In this document: in pieces, positions 16,975 through 25,269 of the stretch
How positions within the stretch are numbered: position 1 is the first letter of the stretch
How the letters are laid out: each line of letters starts with the position of its first letter
NCBI GenBank assembly: GCA_048499435.1
Contig: JASNZW010000004.1
Span: 357,247 to 421,246, forward strand
Direction: 5' to 3'
Origin: DAOTWC01 sp048499435
Lineage (GTDB): Bacteria; Chloroflexota; Anaerolineae; Aggregatilineales; Phototrophicaceae
Length of the DNA stretch: 64,000 bases
The notes under the pieces: model-generated
The model's input: the letters and a program-made list of their open reading frames with translations, nothing else
What the model was told of the DNA's origin: nothing
Databases searched by the model: none
Position numbers and translations under genes: made by a program

Positions 16975-18108
16975 ATGGCCGCGTATCCAACCGAATTTGC
17001 CCCGGCTGAACGCGCGCCTGCCCATGAGGTGTGGCGGCAGGCGCAGTTGTTCAGCGATAACCTGCTGCTGCGGTCGGTGCTGGACGCTGTGCCGCAGATT
17101 GTGCTGGTCGTTAACGAGCAGCGCCAGATGGTGTTTGCCAACCAGGCGCTGTATGCGCTGTCGGGGCTTGACCCAAATAACCCGCCAGTGGGCCGGCGCC
17201 CTGGCGAGATTCTTGAATGCGCCCACGCCGACGACCGGACGGGCGGCTGCGGCACGACTGAGTTCTGCCGCACCTGCGGCGCGGTGCGCGTTCTTCTGTC
17301 GGCGCTGCGCGGCATTGAAATGGTGGATGAGTGCCGCATCATCCAGGTGGAAGGCAGCGCGCTGGACCTGCGCGTAAAGAGCACGCCGCTGGAGATAGAC
17401 GGGCAGCAGTTCGCGGTGTTCGCGATTGAAGATATCAGCCACGAGAAGCGCCGCCGGGCGCTGGAGCGCATTTTCTTTCACGACATCCTCAACACGGCCA
17501 GCGTCCTGAAGGGCTTCGGTGATATCCTGGCGGACGCCACGCCGGCTGAGATCGACCTGATGAAAGAGCATTTCGTACACTATGCCGACCGTCTGGTGGA
17601 CGAGATCAACGCCCAGCGCGAGCTGGCCGCCGCCGAAAACGATGAGCTGGTTGTGCGCCTGGAAATGGTCAACGCGCAGGCACTGCTGCACCAGTTGGCT
17701 GAAGCCTACCAGCATCATCCGGTCGCGGCGGACCGTCAGATCGCCATTGCGCCCGAAACCCAGCCCATCACCTTTATGACGGACGCTACGCTGCTGGGGC
17801 GCGTGCTTGGCAACATGCTCAAGAACGCGCTGGAAGCCTGCGCGCCGGGTGAGACCGCCACGCTGGCGTGTGTGCGCGGCGGCAATCGGGTGGCCTTCAG
17901 CGTGCACAACCCGGCCTACATGCCGCGCGAGATCCAGCTTCAGGTGTTCCAGCGCTCGTTTTCGACCAAAGGTGAAGGCCGGGGCCTGGGCACGTACAGC
18001 ATGAAGCTGCTCAGCGAGCAGTATCTGGGCGGGCGGGTGATGTTTGCGTCGTCGCCCGACGACGGCACGACGTTTGTCGCCACTTTTCCTATGCAGCCCA
18101 GCGCCTGA
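16975..18108 (+). CDS. PAS-domain sensor histidine kinase with Cys cluster
   Basis: A 377-residue cytoplasmic kinase without membrane helices. The PAS domain covers about residues 30-145, with an inserted cysteine cluster of pattern C-x9-C-x5-C-x2-C (CAHADDRTGGC...CRTC). The phosphoacceptor box is FFHDILNTASVLKGF. The ATP domain shows an N box (GNMLKNALEAC) and a G box (EGRGLGTYSMKLL). ATG 16975 has AAAGGTGAG upstream; an in-frame GTG 48 bp earlier lacks one. No response regulator is adjacent, so this is an orphan. The cysteines could hold an Fe-S cluster or zinc, suggesting redox or gas sensing (inference). Confidence 0.85.
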   Translation: MAAYPTEFAPAERAPAHEVWRQAQLFSDNLLLRSVLDAVPQIVLVVNEQRQMVFANQALYALSGLDPNNPPVGRRPGEILECAHADDRTGGCGTTEFCRTCGAVRVLLSALRGIEMVDECRIIQVEGSALDLRVKSTPLEIDGQQFAVFAIEDISHEKRRRALERIFFHDILNTASVLKGFGDILADATPAEIDLMKEHFVHYADRLVDEINAQRELAAAENDELVVRLEMVNAQALLHQLAEAYQHHPVAADRQIAIAPETQPITFMTDATLLGRVLGNMLKNALEACAPGETATLACVRGGNRVAFSVHNPAYMPREIQLQVFQRSFSTKGEGRGLGTYSMKLLSEQYLGGRVMFASSPDDGTTFVATFPMQPSA

Positions 18109-18132
18109 GGCAGGCGCGAACAGCCGGCAGCA

Positions 18133-18170
18133 GCGCGAACCTCAGGACTGTGGGGTTCGCGCTTTTTATT
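18133..18170 (+). terminator. Rho-independent terminator
   Basis: GCGCGAACC (18133-18141) pairs with GGTTCGCGC (18154-18162), followed by TTTTTATT. It lies 25 bp past the stop of the histidine kinase. Confidence 0.85.
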
Positions 18171-18215
18171 GGAGTTCGGGGGCCGCTGAGCCGCGTGAAC
18201 GCGCCGCGCGCAGCG

Positions 18216-18623
18216 TCAGGCGGGCTTTTCGTACAGCTCCACCATCACGCCGCCGGTGCTTTTGGGGTGAATAAAGGCGTAGCGCGTGCCGTCAGCGCGC
18301 GTGCGCGGCGTCTCGTTGATGAGTTCGAACCCCTGCGCGCTGATGCGCGCCAGCGCCGCGTCAATGTCGGCCACGCCCAGGCACAGGTGATGCATCCCCG
18401 CGCCGCGCTTTTGCAGGTAGCGGGCGATGCCGCTGTCGTCGGTCGTCGGTTTGAGCAGCTCGATATGCGTGCCGCCAGCGGACAGGAAGGCCGCCTGCAC
18501 CGCCTCCGCCGGGATGTCCTCCACGCGGTCCAGCGGCAGGCCGAGCGCCGTGTGCCAGAAGGCGAGCGCCGCGTCCAGGTCCTCAACGACGACGGCCAGG
18601 TGATCAATATGGATAGCTGACAT
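18216..18623 (-). CDS. mce: Methylmalonyl-CoA epimerase
   Basis: A 135-residue vicinal-oxygen-chelate protein that interconverts (2R)- and (2S)-methylmalonyl-CoA. It has the typical layout: metal-binding His in IDHLAVVVEDLD, Glu in GTHIELLKP, His in MHHLCLGVADID, and the final Glu in GGVMVELYEKP. The family length is about 130-150. It lies on the opposite strand to the acyl-CoA dehydrogenase and about 3.6 kb from the methylmalonyl-CoA mutase large subunit, giving two steps of the propionyl-CoA/succinyl-CoA route here. Confidence 0.92.
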   Translation of the reverse strand: MSAIHIDHLAVVVEDLDAALAFWHTALGLPLDRVEDIPAEAVQAAFLSAGGTHIELLKPTTDDSGIARYLQKRGAGMHHLCLGVADIDAALARISAQGFELINETPRTRADGTRYAFIHPKSTGGVMVELYEKPA

Positions 18624-18682
18624 AGGTCTCAGTCCTTGCTGTTCGCCCGCAGGTGAGGGGGTGATTATAACGGGCCGAGTGC

Positions 18683-18688
18683 TATAAT
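18683..18688 (+). promoter_or_regulatory. -10 element upstream of acyl-CoA dehydrogenase
   Basis: TATAAT preceded by GC, about 60 bp before ATG 18752. No good -35 box is visible. Confidence 0.4.
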
Positions 18689-18751
18689 GAACAGGCGCGC
18701 TGTGACAGGCGGCGCGCTGTCCCCATAGACTGCGCTGGAGGGTTACCGATC

Positions 18752-19945
18752 ATGGCTGCACCCGTTGAACAGGGCGATATGCTGGTTCCTGTGTTCACTG
18801 AGGAACATGAGGCGCTGCGCAAAGCGGTGCGCGAGTTCGCCCGCAAAGAGATCGTGCCGATTGCCGCTGAGCACGACGAAAGCGGCGAATTTCCGCTGGC
18901 AACCGTGCGCCAGATGGGCGCGCTGGGCCTGATGGGCATTGAAGTGCCCGAAGACTACGGCGGCGCAGGCATGGACACGCTGGCCTATGCGCTGACGATG
19001 ATTGAGATCGCCAGGGCCGACGCCAGCCACAGCACCATCCTGAGCGTCAACAACTCGCTTTACAACCACGGCATCATGAAGTTCGGCACTGAGGCGCAGA
19101 AGCGGCGGTTTGTGACGCCGGTTGCCAGCGGCGAGAAGATCGGCGCGTACAGCCTCACCGAGCCGATGTCGGGCAGCGATGCCGGGACGATGGCCAGCCG
19201 CGCGGTGCTCAACGCTGCCGGGACGCACTACGTCATCAACGGCACGAAAAGCTGGGTTACCAGCGGCCCGGTGGCCGATTACGTGGTGCTGTTCACCATG
19301 ACCGCGCCGGAGAAGGGGCACAAAGGCATTACCGCTTTCATTATCGAGACCGACCGGCCCGGCTTTATCCGGGGCAAGAAAGAGCCGAAGCTCGGCATCC
19401 GCGCCAGCGCCACCAGCGAGCTGATGTTCGACGGCTACGAGTGCCCGGTTGAAAACGTGCTGGGCCAGCCGGGCGACGGCTTTAAGATCGCGATGACGGT
19501 GCTGGACGCCGGGCGCATCGGCATCGCGTCGCAGGCGCTGGGCATCGCCGAGGCGGCGTATGAAGCGGCGGTGGACTACGCCCGCGCGCGGCAGGCGTTT
19601 GGCGGGCCGATCGGCCAGCAGCAGATGATTCAGCAGAAGATCGCGGACATGAAAACGCGCATCGAAGCCAGCCGCCTGCTGATCTACAGCGCGGTCGCCG
19701 CCAAAGAGCGCAGCAAGCACGACGGCAGCCGTTACACGGTCGAGGCCAGCATGGCGAAGCTGTTCGCCAGCGAAACCGCCGCCTTCGTCACCGACGAGGC
19801 GGTGCAGATACACGGCGGCATGGGCTACAGCAAAGAGATGCCGGTTGAGCGTTACTACCGCGACGCGCGCATCACGCGCATCTACGAGGGGACCAGCGAG
19901 ATTCAGCGCCTGGTGATCGCCCGCAGCGAGCTGGGGCTGCGCTAG
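18752..19945 (+). CDS. Acyl-CoA dehydrogenase (short-chain type)
   Basis: A 397-residue FAD enzyme that oxidises acyl-CoA to 2-enoyl-CoA. Visible features are the FAD/substrate segment AYSLTEPMSGSDAG, KSWVTSG, RIGIASQALGIAEAAYE, IHGGMGYSKEMPVERYYRDARI, and the catalytic Glu in RIYEGTSEIQRLVIAR. The length and motifs match butyryl-CoA dehydrogenase. GGAGGG stands before ATG 18752. It heads a probable operon with the quinone reductase, CYTH protein and mutase, suggesting fatty-acid or branched-chain breakdown. Confidence 0.93.
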   Translation: MAAPVEQGDMLVPVFTEEHEALRKAVREFARKEIVPIAAEHDESGEFPLATVRQMGALGLMGIEVPEDYGGAGMDTLAYALTMIEIARADASHSTILSVNNSLYNHGIMKFGTEAQKRRFVTPVASGEKIGAYSLTEPMSGSDAGTMASRAVLNAAGTHYVINGTKSWVTSGPVADYVVLFTMTAPEKGHKGITAFIIETDRPGFIRGKKEPKLGIRASATSELMFDGYECPVENVLGQPGDGFKIAMTVLDAGRIGIASQALGIAEAAYEAAVDYARARQAFGGPIGQQQMIQQKIADMKTRIEASRLLIYSAVAAKERSKHDGSRYTVEASMAKLFASETAAFVTDEAVQIHGGMGYSKEMPVERYYRDARITRIYEGTSEIQRLVIARSELGLR

Positions 19946-20012
19946 GCGCGGCGTCAGCGCCGCGCGCCAGCCGTGAAAAAGTGATGTTTGCGAACGAAAG
20001 GGAAGGCGATTC

Positions 20013-21047
20013 ATGAAAGCGGCGGTGATTACCGGGCACGGCGGGCTGGACGTGGTCGGGGTGGCCACGGACCTGCCTGTGCCGGAGCCGGGGCCGGGCG
20101 AGGTGCGCATCAGGATTCACGCCGCCGCGCTCAACCGGCTTGACCTGTGGGTGCGCGCGGGCTGGCCGGGGCTGGCGCTGACGCTGCCGCACATCACCTG
20201 CGCCGACGGCGCGGGCGTGGTGGACGCGGTGGGCGCGGGTGTGACCGCTTACGCGCCCGGCGACCGGGTGGCCATCAACCCGACGATTGTCCCGCCGGAC
20301 AGCCCCTCGCTGCTCACCGGCATGGAGAATCAGACGCGCATCAGCATTCTGGGCGAACACGTGTCCGGCGTCGCCAGCGAATACGCGGTTGTGCCGGCGC
20401 GCAACCTCATCAAAGTGCCCGCCCATGTGGAATTCGCCACCGCCGCCGCCGCCGGGCTGGTATACCTGACGGCGTGGCACTCGCTCATCACGCGCGGCGG
20501 GCTGCGCCCCGGCGAGACGGTGCTGGTGGTGGGCGCGGGCGGCGGCGTCAACAGCGCCAGCATCCAGATCGCCAGGCTGGCCGGGGCGACGGTGTACGTG
20601 GTGGGCAGCAGCGCCGAAAAATGTGACCAGGCGCGGGCCATTGGCGCGGACGTGACCATCAACCGGCAGGACACGCCGGAGTGGTCGCGCGAGGTTTACC
20701 GCCTGACGAACAAACAGGGCGTGGATGTCGTGGTGGACAACGTCGGCCAGGATACGCTCACCAGCAGCCTGCGCTGCGCGCGCGTCGGCGGGCGGATACT
20801 GGTGGTGGGCAACACCAGCGGCCCGTTCGTGGAGCTTGATCTGCGCCAGGTGTTCGCGCGGCAGGTGAGCATTATCGGCAGCACGATGGGGCCGCAGCAG
20901 GATTACATCCGCGTGATGGACCTGGTGTTCGCGGGCCGGCTGAAACCGGTGATCGGGGCGCGGCTGCCGCTGGCCGAACACCGCGAGGCGCAGCGGCTGC
21001 TGGCCGGGTTCGAGGTGTTCGGCAAGGTTGTGCTGGACGTGGTGTGA
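20013..21047 (+). CDS. Zinc-independent MDR oxidoreductase (quinone or enoyl reductase)
   Basis: A 344-residue medium-chain reductase. It lacks the zinc-site GHE motif (CADGAGVVDAVG instead), which places it with quinone oxidoreductases and enoyl- or crotonyl-CoA reductase-like proteins. NADPH fold: GETVLVVGAGGGVNSASIQIARLAGATVYVVGSS near residues 165-200. It starts 67 bp after the acyl-CoA dehydrogenase on the same strand. An acryloyl/enoyl-CoA reductase role is possible from context but not shown. Confidence 0.85.
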   Translation: MKAAVITGHGGLDVVGVATDLPVPEPGPGEVRIRIHAAALNRLDLWVRAGWPGLALTLPHITCADGAGVVDAVGAGVTAYAPGDRVAINPTIVPPDSPSLLTGMENQTRISILGEHVSGVASEYAVVPARNLIKVPAHVEFATAAAAGLVYLTAWHSLITRGGLRPGETVLVVGAGGGVNSASIQIARLAGATVYVVGSSAEKCDQARAIGADVTINRQDTPEWSREVYRLTNKQGVDVVVDNVGQDTLTSSLRCARVGGRILVVGNTSGPFVELDLRQVFARQVSIIGSTMGPQQDYIRVMDLVFAGRLKPVIGARLPLAEHREAQRLLAGFEVFGKVVLDVV

Positions 21048-21061
21048 TGTGAGCGCGCGCC

Positions 21062-21538
21062 GTGTTCGAGCACACTGAGCGCCAGGCCGCGCTGCTGCGC
21101 GCGGTGGCTCAGCGGCTGGACCAGCCGCCGGTGCGCCAGCTTGCGCGCGCGCCGGGCGTGCGCGCGGTGTACCGTGTGACGGCGCATTACGACGACCGGC
21201 GCGCGCTGGACACCGTTGTCACCGTGCGGCGCGACAGCGCGGGCGCGGCGCTCACGGTCTGTTACGAGGGCCTGAGCCACCTGCGCCCGGCGGCGCGGCG
21301 GCTGACGCAGGAACGCTGCGCGGCGCTGGCCGCGGCCTGGCAGCGGGCGGGCTTCGACCGGCTGTATGACCAGCCGGGCGTGACGCGGCGCGGACTCGAT
21401 CTGTGGCTGCTGGAGCGCGCCGCCGGGACGTTTGTGCATTCGGTGATTGTCGCGCCGCAGGCGGCGGTGGACGGCTGGGCCGCGCTGGTTGAGGCGGTGC
21501 GGCTGCACCTGCCGGAGGCGCTGCGCGAGATCGCCTGA
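21062..21538 (+). CDS. Hypothetical protein, 158 residues
   Basis: A 158-residue basic, Arg-rich protein without membrane or signal segments. I do not recognise the family. It has mixed alpha/beta character with a central strand (AVYRVTAHYDDRRALDTVVTVRR) and two Trp-containing helices near the end. GTG 21062 is the likely start, 14 bp after the preceding gene. The following CYTH gene starts 17 bp after its stop, so it is co-transcribed and perhaps functionally linked. Strand, spacing and codon bias support a real gene. Confidence 0.65.
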   Translation: MFEHTERQAALLRAVAQRLDQPPVRQLARAPGVRAVYRVTAHYDDRRALDTVVTVRRDSAGAALTVCYEGLSHLRPAARRLTQERCAALAAAWQRAGFDRLYDQPGVTRRGLDLWLLERAAGTFVHSVIVAPQAAVDGWAALVEAVRLHLPEALREIA

Positions 21539-21555
21539 GCGAGAGTGGGGCTGCT

Positions 21556-22173
21556 GTGAGCCGGACTGACTACACTGAGACTGAAGTCAAGCTGCACGTG
21601 CCCGACCTGCGCGCGGTTGAGCAGCGGCTGCTGGCGGCGGGGGCGCAGCTCACCGCGCCGCGTGTCTTTGAGCGCAACGTGCGCTATGACGCCGCCGATG
21701 GCGCGCTGGCCGCCAGCGGGCAGGTGCTGCGGCTGCGCGCAGACGCGCGGGTTCGCCTCACGTACAAGGGGCAGGGCGCGGCACTGGGCGGCGGCGCGCT
21801 GACGCGCTTCGAGGCTGAGGTCGAGGTGAGCGACTTCGACGCCATGCAGACCATTCTGGCGCGGCTGGGCTACACGCCGTACATGGTCTACGAGAAGTAC
21901 CGCACGACTTACACGCTGGGGGAAACCGAGGTCGTGCTGGACGAGCTGCCCTACGGCAGCTTTGTTGAGGTCGAAGGCGCGGCGCCGGCCATCGAAGGCG
22001 TGATCGCCCGCCTGGGGCTGGAACAGGCGCGGCGCTATCCGCGCAGCTACACTGCCCTGTTCGACAGCGTGCGCCGCAGCCTGGGCCTGACGTTCAGCGA
22101 CCTGACGTTCGCCAACTTCGCGGGGATTGACGTGCCGGCGCGCGCGTTCGACGCGCCGGATGTGGACGGTTAA
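21556..22173 (+). CDS. CYTH-domain protein (class IV cyclase / triphosphatase fold)
   Basis: A 205-residue CYTH-family protein. The N-terminal acidic strand TETEVKLHV is the ExExK metal/triphosphate signature. Further tunnel residues appear in LRLRADARVRLTYKG, RFEAEVEV, EKYRTTYTL and TEVVLDELPYGSFVEVEG. Members include class IV adenylate cyclases, thiamine triphosphatases and inorganic triphosphatases; sequence alone does not decide. GTG 21556 follows GTGGGG. It lies between the hypothetical gene and methylmalonyl-CoA mutase. Confidence 0.85.
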   Translation: MSRTDYTETEVKLHVPDLRAVEQRLLAAGAQLTAPRVFERNVRYDAADGALAASGQVLRLRADARVRLTYKGQGAALGGGALTRFEAEVEVSDFDAMQTILARLGYTPYMVYEKYRTTYTLGETEVVLDELPYGSFVEVEGAAPAIEGVIARLGLEQARRYPRSYTALFDSVRRSLGLTFSDLTFANFAGIDVPARAFDAPDVDG

Positions 22174-22238
22174 GCGCTGCGCGCTTCTGGCGGGCGGCGC
22201 CGCGGCTGATTGATTCTCACGGAACGGACAGAGGGAAC

Positions 22239-23900
22239 ATGACTCACGACAGCATCAGCGCGGCCAAACGCCGCTGGGAACAGGACAAGGTTGAGCCGGC
22301 GCTGAAGAAAGCGCCAGAGCGCCGCGACACGTTCACCACGTCGTCGCTACCGGTCGAACGGCTGTACACGCCGGACGATGTGCCGGCGGATTACCTGGCG
22401 GACCTCGGCTTTCCCGGCGAATACCCGTTCACGCGCGGGGTGCAGCCGACGATGTATCGCGGCCGCTTCTGGACGATGCGCCAGTATGCGGGGTTTGGGA
22501 CGGCGGAAGAATCCAACGCGCGCTACCGCTTCCTGCTTGAACAGGGGCAGAGCGGGCTGTCGGTTGCCTTTGACCTGCCGACGCAGATCGGCTACGACGC
22601 CGACGATCCGCTGGCCGAGGGCGAGGTGGGCAAGGTGGGCGTGAGCATCAGCAGCCTGCGCGACCTGCAAACGCTGTTCGACCAGATCCCGCTGGACAAG
22701 GTCTCCACCAGCATGACGATCAACGCGCCGGCGGCGGTGCTGCTGGCGATGTATATCGCGGCGGGCAAGCGCCAGGGCGTGGCCGCCAGCAGGCTGCGCG
22801 GCACGGTGCAGAACGACATCCTCAAAGAGTACGTCGCGCGCGGCACATATATTTTCCCGCCGCGCCCGTCCATGCGCCTGATAACCGACCTGTTCGCCTA
22901 CTGCAAAGCTAACGTGCCGCACTGGAACACGATCAGCATCAGCGGCTATCATATCCGCGAGGCCGGCAGCACCGCTGTGCAGGAGGTGGCGTTCACGCTG
23001 GCCAACGGCATCGCCTACGTGGAAGCGGCGCTCAGCGCCGGGCTGGCGGTGGACGAATTCGCGCCGCAGCTTTCCTTCTTCTTCAACGCGCACAACAACT
23101 TTTTGGAGGAAATCGCCAAGTTTCGCGCGGCGCGCCGGCTGTGGGCGCAGATCATGCGCGCGCGCTTCGGCGCGCAGGACCCGCGCAGCCAGGCGCTGCG
23201 CTTCCACACGCAGACCGGCGGCAGCACGCTCACGGCGCAGCAGCCGCAGAACAACGTCGTGCGCGTGGCGCTTCAGGCGCTGGCGGCGGTGCTGGGCGGC
23301 ACGCAGTCGCTGCACACCAACAGCATGGACGAGGCGCTGGCGCTGCCCACCGAGGGCGCGGTGCAGGTGGCGCTGCGCACGCAGCAGATTATCGCCCACG
23401 AAACCGGCGCCGCCGACAGCGTAGACCCGCTGGCGGGCAGCTACATGATCGAGGCGCTCACGCAGCAGATTGTAGAGCAGGCCGCTGACTACATCCGGCG
23501 CATAGATGAGCTGGGCGGGGCGCTGGGGGCTATCGAAACCGGCTTCATAAACCTGGAGATTCAGGACGCGGCCTACGCCTATCAGCAGGCGGTCGAGCAG
23601 GGCGAGCAGGTCATTGTCGGCGTCAACCGGTTCACCGCTGAGGAAGATCGCGAGCCGGACCTGCTGCGCGTGGACCCGACGATTGAGGCGGCGCAGCGCG
23701 CGCGGCTGGCCGCGCTGCGGGCCACGCGCGACAGCGCCCGCGTGGGTGAGCTGCGCGCGCACCTGGAGACGGCGGCGCGCGGCAGCGATAACCTGCTGCC
23801 GCTGCTGGTTGAATGTGTTGAAAACGATGTGACGCTGGGCGAGATCTGCCACACGCTGCGCGGCGTGTTCGGCGAATACCGCCCTAACGTCACGATCTGA
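22239..23900 (+). CDS. mcmA1: Methylmalonyl-CoA mutase, catalytic (large) subunit
   Basis: A 553-residue TIM-barrel subunit of a B12-dependent mutase converting methylmalonyl-CoA to succinyl-CoA. Substrate-channel signatures include RGVQPTMYRGRFWTMRQYAG, SVAFDLPTQIGYD, GTVQNDILKEY, FPPRPSMRLI and SISGYHIREAG. The length matches the split archaeal/bacterial form: no C-terminal cobalamin-binding domain is present, so a small subunit must be encoded elsewhere. The epimerase is at 18216-18623. A Co/Ni transporter at 45-47 kb could supply cobalt (inference). Confidence 0.94.
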   Translation: MTHDSISAAKRRWEQDKVEPALKKAPERRDTFTTSSLPVERLYTPDDVPADYLADLGFPGEYPFTRGVQPTMYRGRFWTMRQYAGFGTAEESNARYRFLLEQGQSGLSVAFDLPTQIGYDADDPLAEGEVGKVGVSISSLRDLQTLFDQIPLDKVSTSMTINAPAAVLLAMYIAAGKRQGVAASRLRGTVQNDILKEYVARGTYIFPPRPSMRLITDLFAYCKANVPHWNTISISGYHIREAGSTAVQEVAFTLANGIAYVEAALSAGLAVDEFAPQLSFFFNAHNNFLEEIAKFRAARRLWAQIMRARFGAQDPRSQALRFHTQTGGSTLTAQQPQNNVVRVALQALAAVLGGTQSLHTNSMDEALALPTEGAVQVALRTQQIIAHETGAADSVDPLAGSYMIEALTQQIVEQAADYIRRIDELGGALGAIETGFINLEIQDAAYAYQQAVEQGEQVIVGVNRFTAEEDREPDLLRVDPTIEAAQRARLAALRATRDSARVGELRAHLETAARGSDNLLPLLVECVENDVTLGEICHTLRGVFGEYRPNVTI

Positions 23901-23916
23901 CCGGAGGGTTGAGGCG

Positions 23917-25197
23917 ATGCAGATACAACTGGCTTATGGCAAGGCGGGCCTGGTGGTGGACCTGCCCGCCGCGCTGGACATCACCGTGATTGAACCGCGC
24001 CACAGCGCGCCCCTGCCGGACCCGGCGCGGGCGCTGCGGGCCGCCCTGCGCCGGCCGCTGAACAGCGCGCCGCTGCGCGCGCAGGTGTCCGCCGAGGACA
24101 CGGTCGCTGTTGTGTTCAGCGATATCACGCGGCCCACGCCTAACCACCTGCTGCTGCCGGCTGTTCTGGCCGAGCTTGACCATGTGCCGCCGGAAAACAT
24201 CGTGCTGTGCAACGCGCTCGGCTCGCACCGGGCCAACACGCGCGATGAGCTGGCGGAGATGCTGGGCGCGCAGGTGGTCGAGCGCTATCGTATTGAGCAG
24301 AATGACGCTTTCGACCCGGCCACGCAGGTTTACGTGGGGCGCAGCGCGCGCGGCAACGATGTCTGGATCAACCGCGCGTACATGGACGCCAGCTACAAAA
24401 TCCTGACCGGGTTCATTGAGCCGCACTTCTTCGCCGGTTTCTCTGGCGGGGGCAAGGCGGCGATGCCGGGCATGGCCGGGCAGGCGACGATTCTCAACAA
24501 CCACAACGCCGCGATGGTCGGCCACCCGCTGGCCACCTGGGGCGTCGCCGCCGGCAACCCCATCTGGGAAGAGGCGCGCGAGGCCGCGCTGATGACCCGG
24601 CCCGACTTCCTGCTTAACGTGACGCTGGACCGCGCCAAGCAGATCACCGGGATTTTCGCCGGCGAGCTGTGCGCGGCGCACGACGCCGGCATTGACTTCG
24701 TGCGCGCGCGCAATATGGTTCCGGTGGACGAGCCGTTCGACATCGTGCTGACGACCAACTCCGGCTACCCGCTGGACATGAACCTGTACCAGACGGTCAA
24801 GGGCATGAGCGCGGCGGAACCGATCGTGCGCGCGGGTGGGGCGATCATCATGGCGTCGTCGTGCCTGGAGGGTATCCCCGAACACGGCCTGTACGGGGCG
24901 CTGCTGCGCGGGGCCAGCAGCCCGGCGGAGCTGTACGCGCAGATCATGGCGCTGACGGAGCCGAAGCAGGATCAATGGATGGCGCAGATTCAGGCGCGCA
25001 TCCAGCAGAAGGCGGACGTTTACCTGTACACTGACGGCCTCACCGATCAGCAGATTCGCGACAGCCTGCTCACGCGCTGCGACGACATTCCCGCGCTGGT
25101 CGAGGTGCTGCTGCGGCGTTACGGCCCGCAGGCGCGCATCGGCGTGCTGCCGGAAGGCCCGCAGACGATCGCGTTTGTGCGCGCTGTGGTCGCGTGA
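23917..25197 (+). CDS. larA: Nickel-pincer lactate racemase family (LarA)
   Basis: A 426-residue LarA-family protein (DUF2088 N-domain). DITRPTPNHLLLP and GSHRANTRDEL carry the N-terminal His region. IEPHFFAGFSGGGKAAMPGMAG then ILNNHNA supply the His, the Lys that holds the nickel-pincer cofactor, and the second His. LarA enzymes racemise or epimerise 2-hydroxy acids using a Ni pincer made by LarB/C/E, none of which are here. GGAGG precedes ATG 23917, 16 bp after the mutase. The substrate may be lactate or another hydroxy acid; wider LarA homologs vary. Confidence 0.88.
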   Translation: MQIQLAYGKAGLVVDLPAALDITVIEPRHSAPLPDPARALRAALRRPLNSAPLRAQVSAEDTVAVVFSDITRPTPNHLLLPAVLAELDHVPPENIVLCNALGSHRANTRDELAEMLGAQVVERYRIEQNDAFDPATQVYVGRSARGNDVWINRAYMDASYKILTGFIEPHFFAGFSGGGKAAMPGMAGQATILNNHNAAMVGHPLATWGVAAGNPIWEEAREAALMTRPDFLLNVTLDRAKQITGIFAGELCAAHDAGIDFVRARNMVPVDEPFDIVLTTNSGYPLDMNLYQTVKGMSAAEPIVRAGGAIIMASSCLEGIPEHGLYGALLRGASSPAELYAQIMALTEPKQDQWMAQIQARIQQKADVYLYTDGLTDQQIRDSLLTRCDDIPALVEVLLRRYGPQARIGVLPEGPQTIAFVRAVVA

Positions 25198-25216
25198 TTC
25201 GCGCCTGAAACGCAAA

Positions 25217-25252
25217 CGGGGCCGCCCCATAACTGGGACAGCCCCGCTGTGC
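25217..25252. terminator. Hairpin between convergent genes
   Basis: CGGGGC (25217-25222) pairs with GCCCCG (25241-25246), with extra internal pairing, followed by a short T-rich run. It sits between larA (plus) and the sugar-binding protein gene (minus), so it probably ends transcription from one or both sides. Confidence 0.45.
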
Positions 25253-25269
25253 TTTACAGCGGCTGCGCG

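Noticed and set aside
18743..23852. Several 350-500 residue minus-strand frames over the acyl-CoA and mutase genes
   Set aside because: His/Arg/Gln-rich translations are typical shadows of high-GC genes on the other strand; the plus-strand proteins are clear family members.
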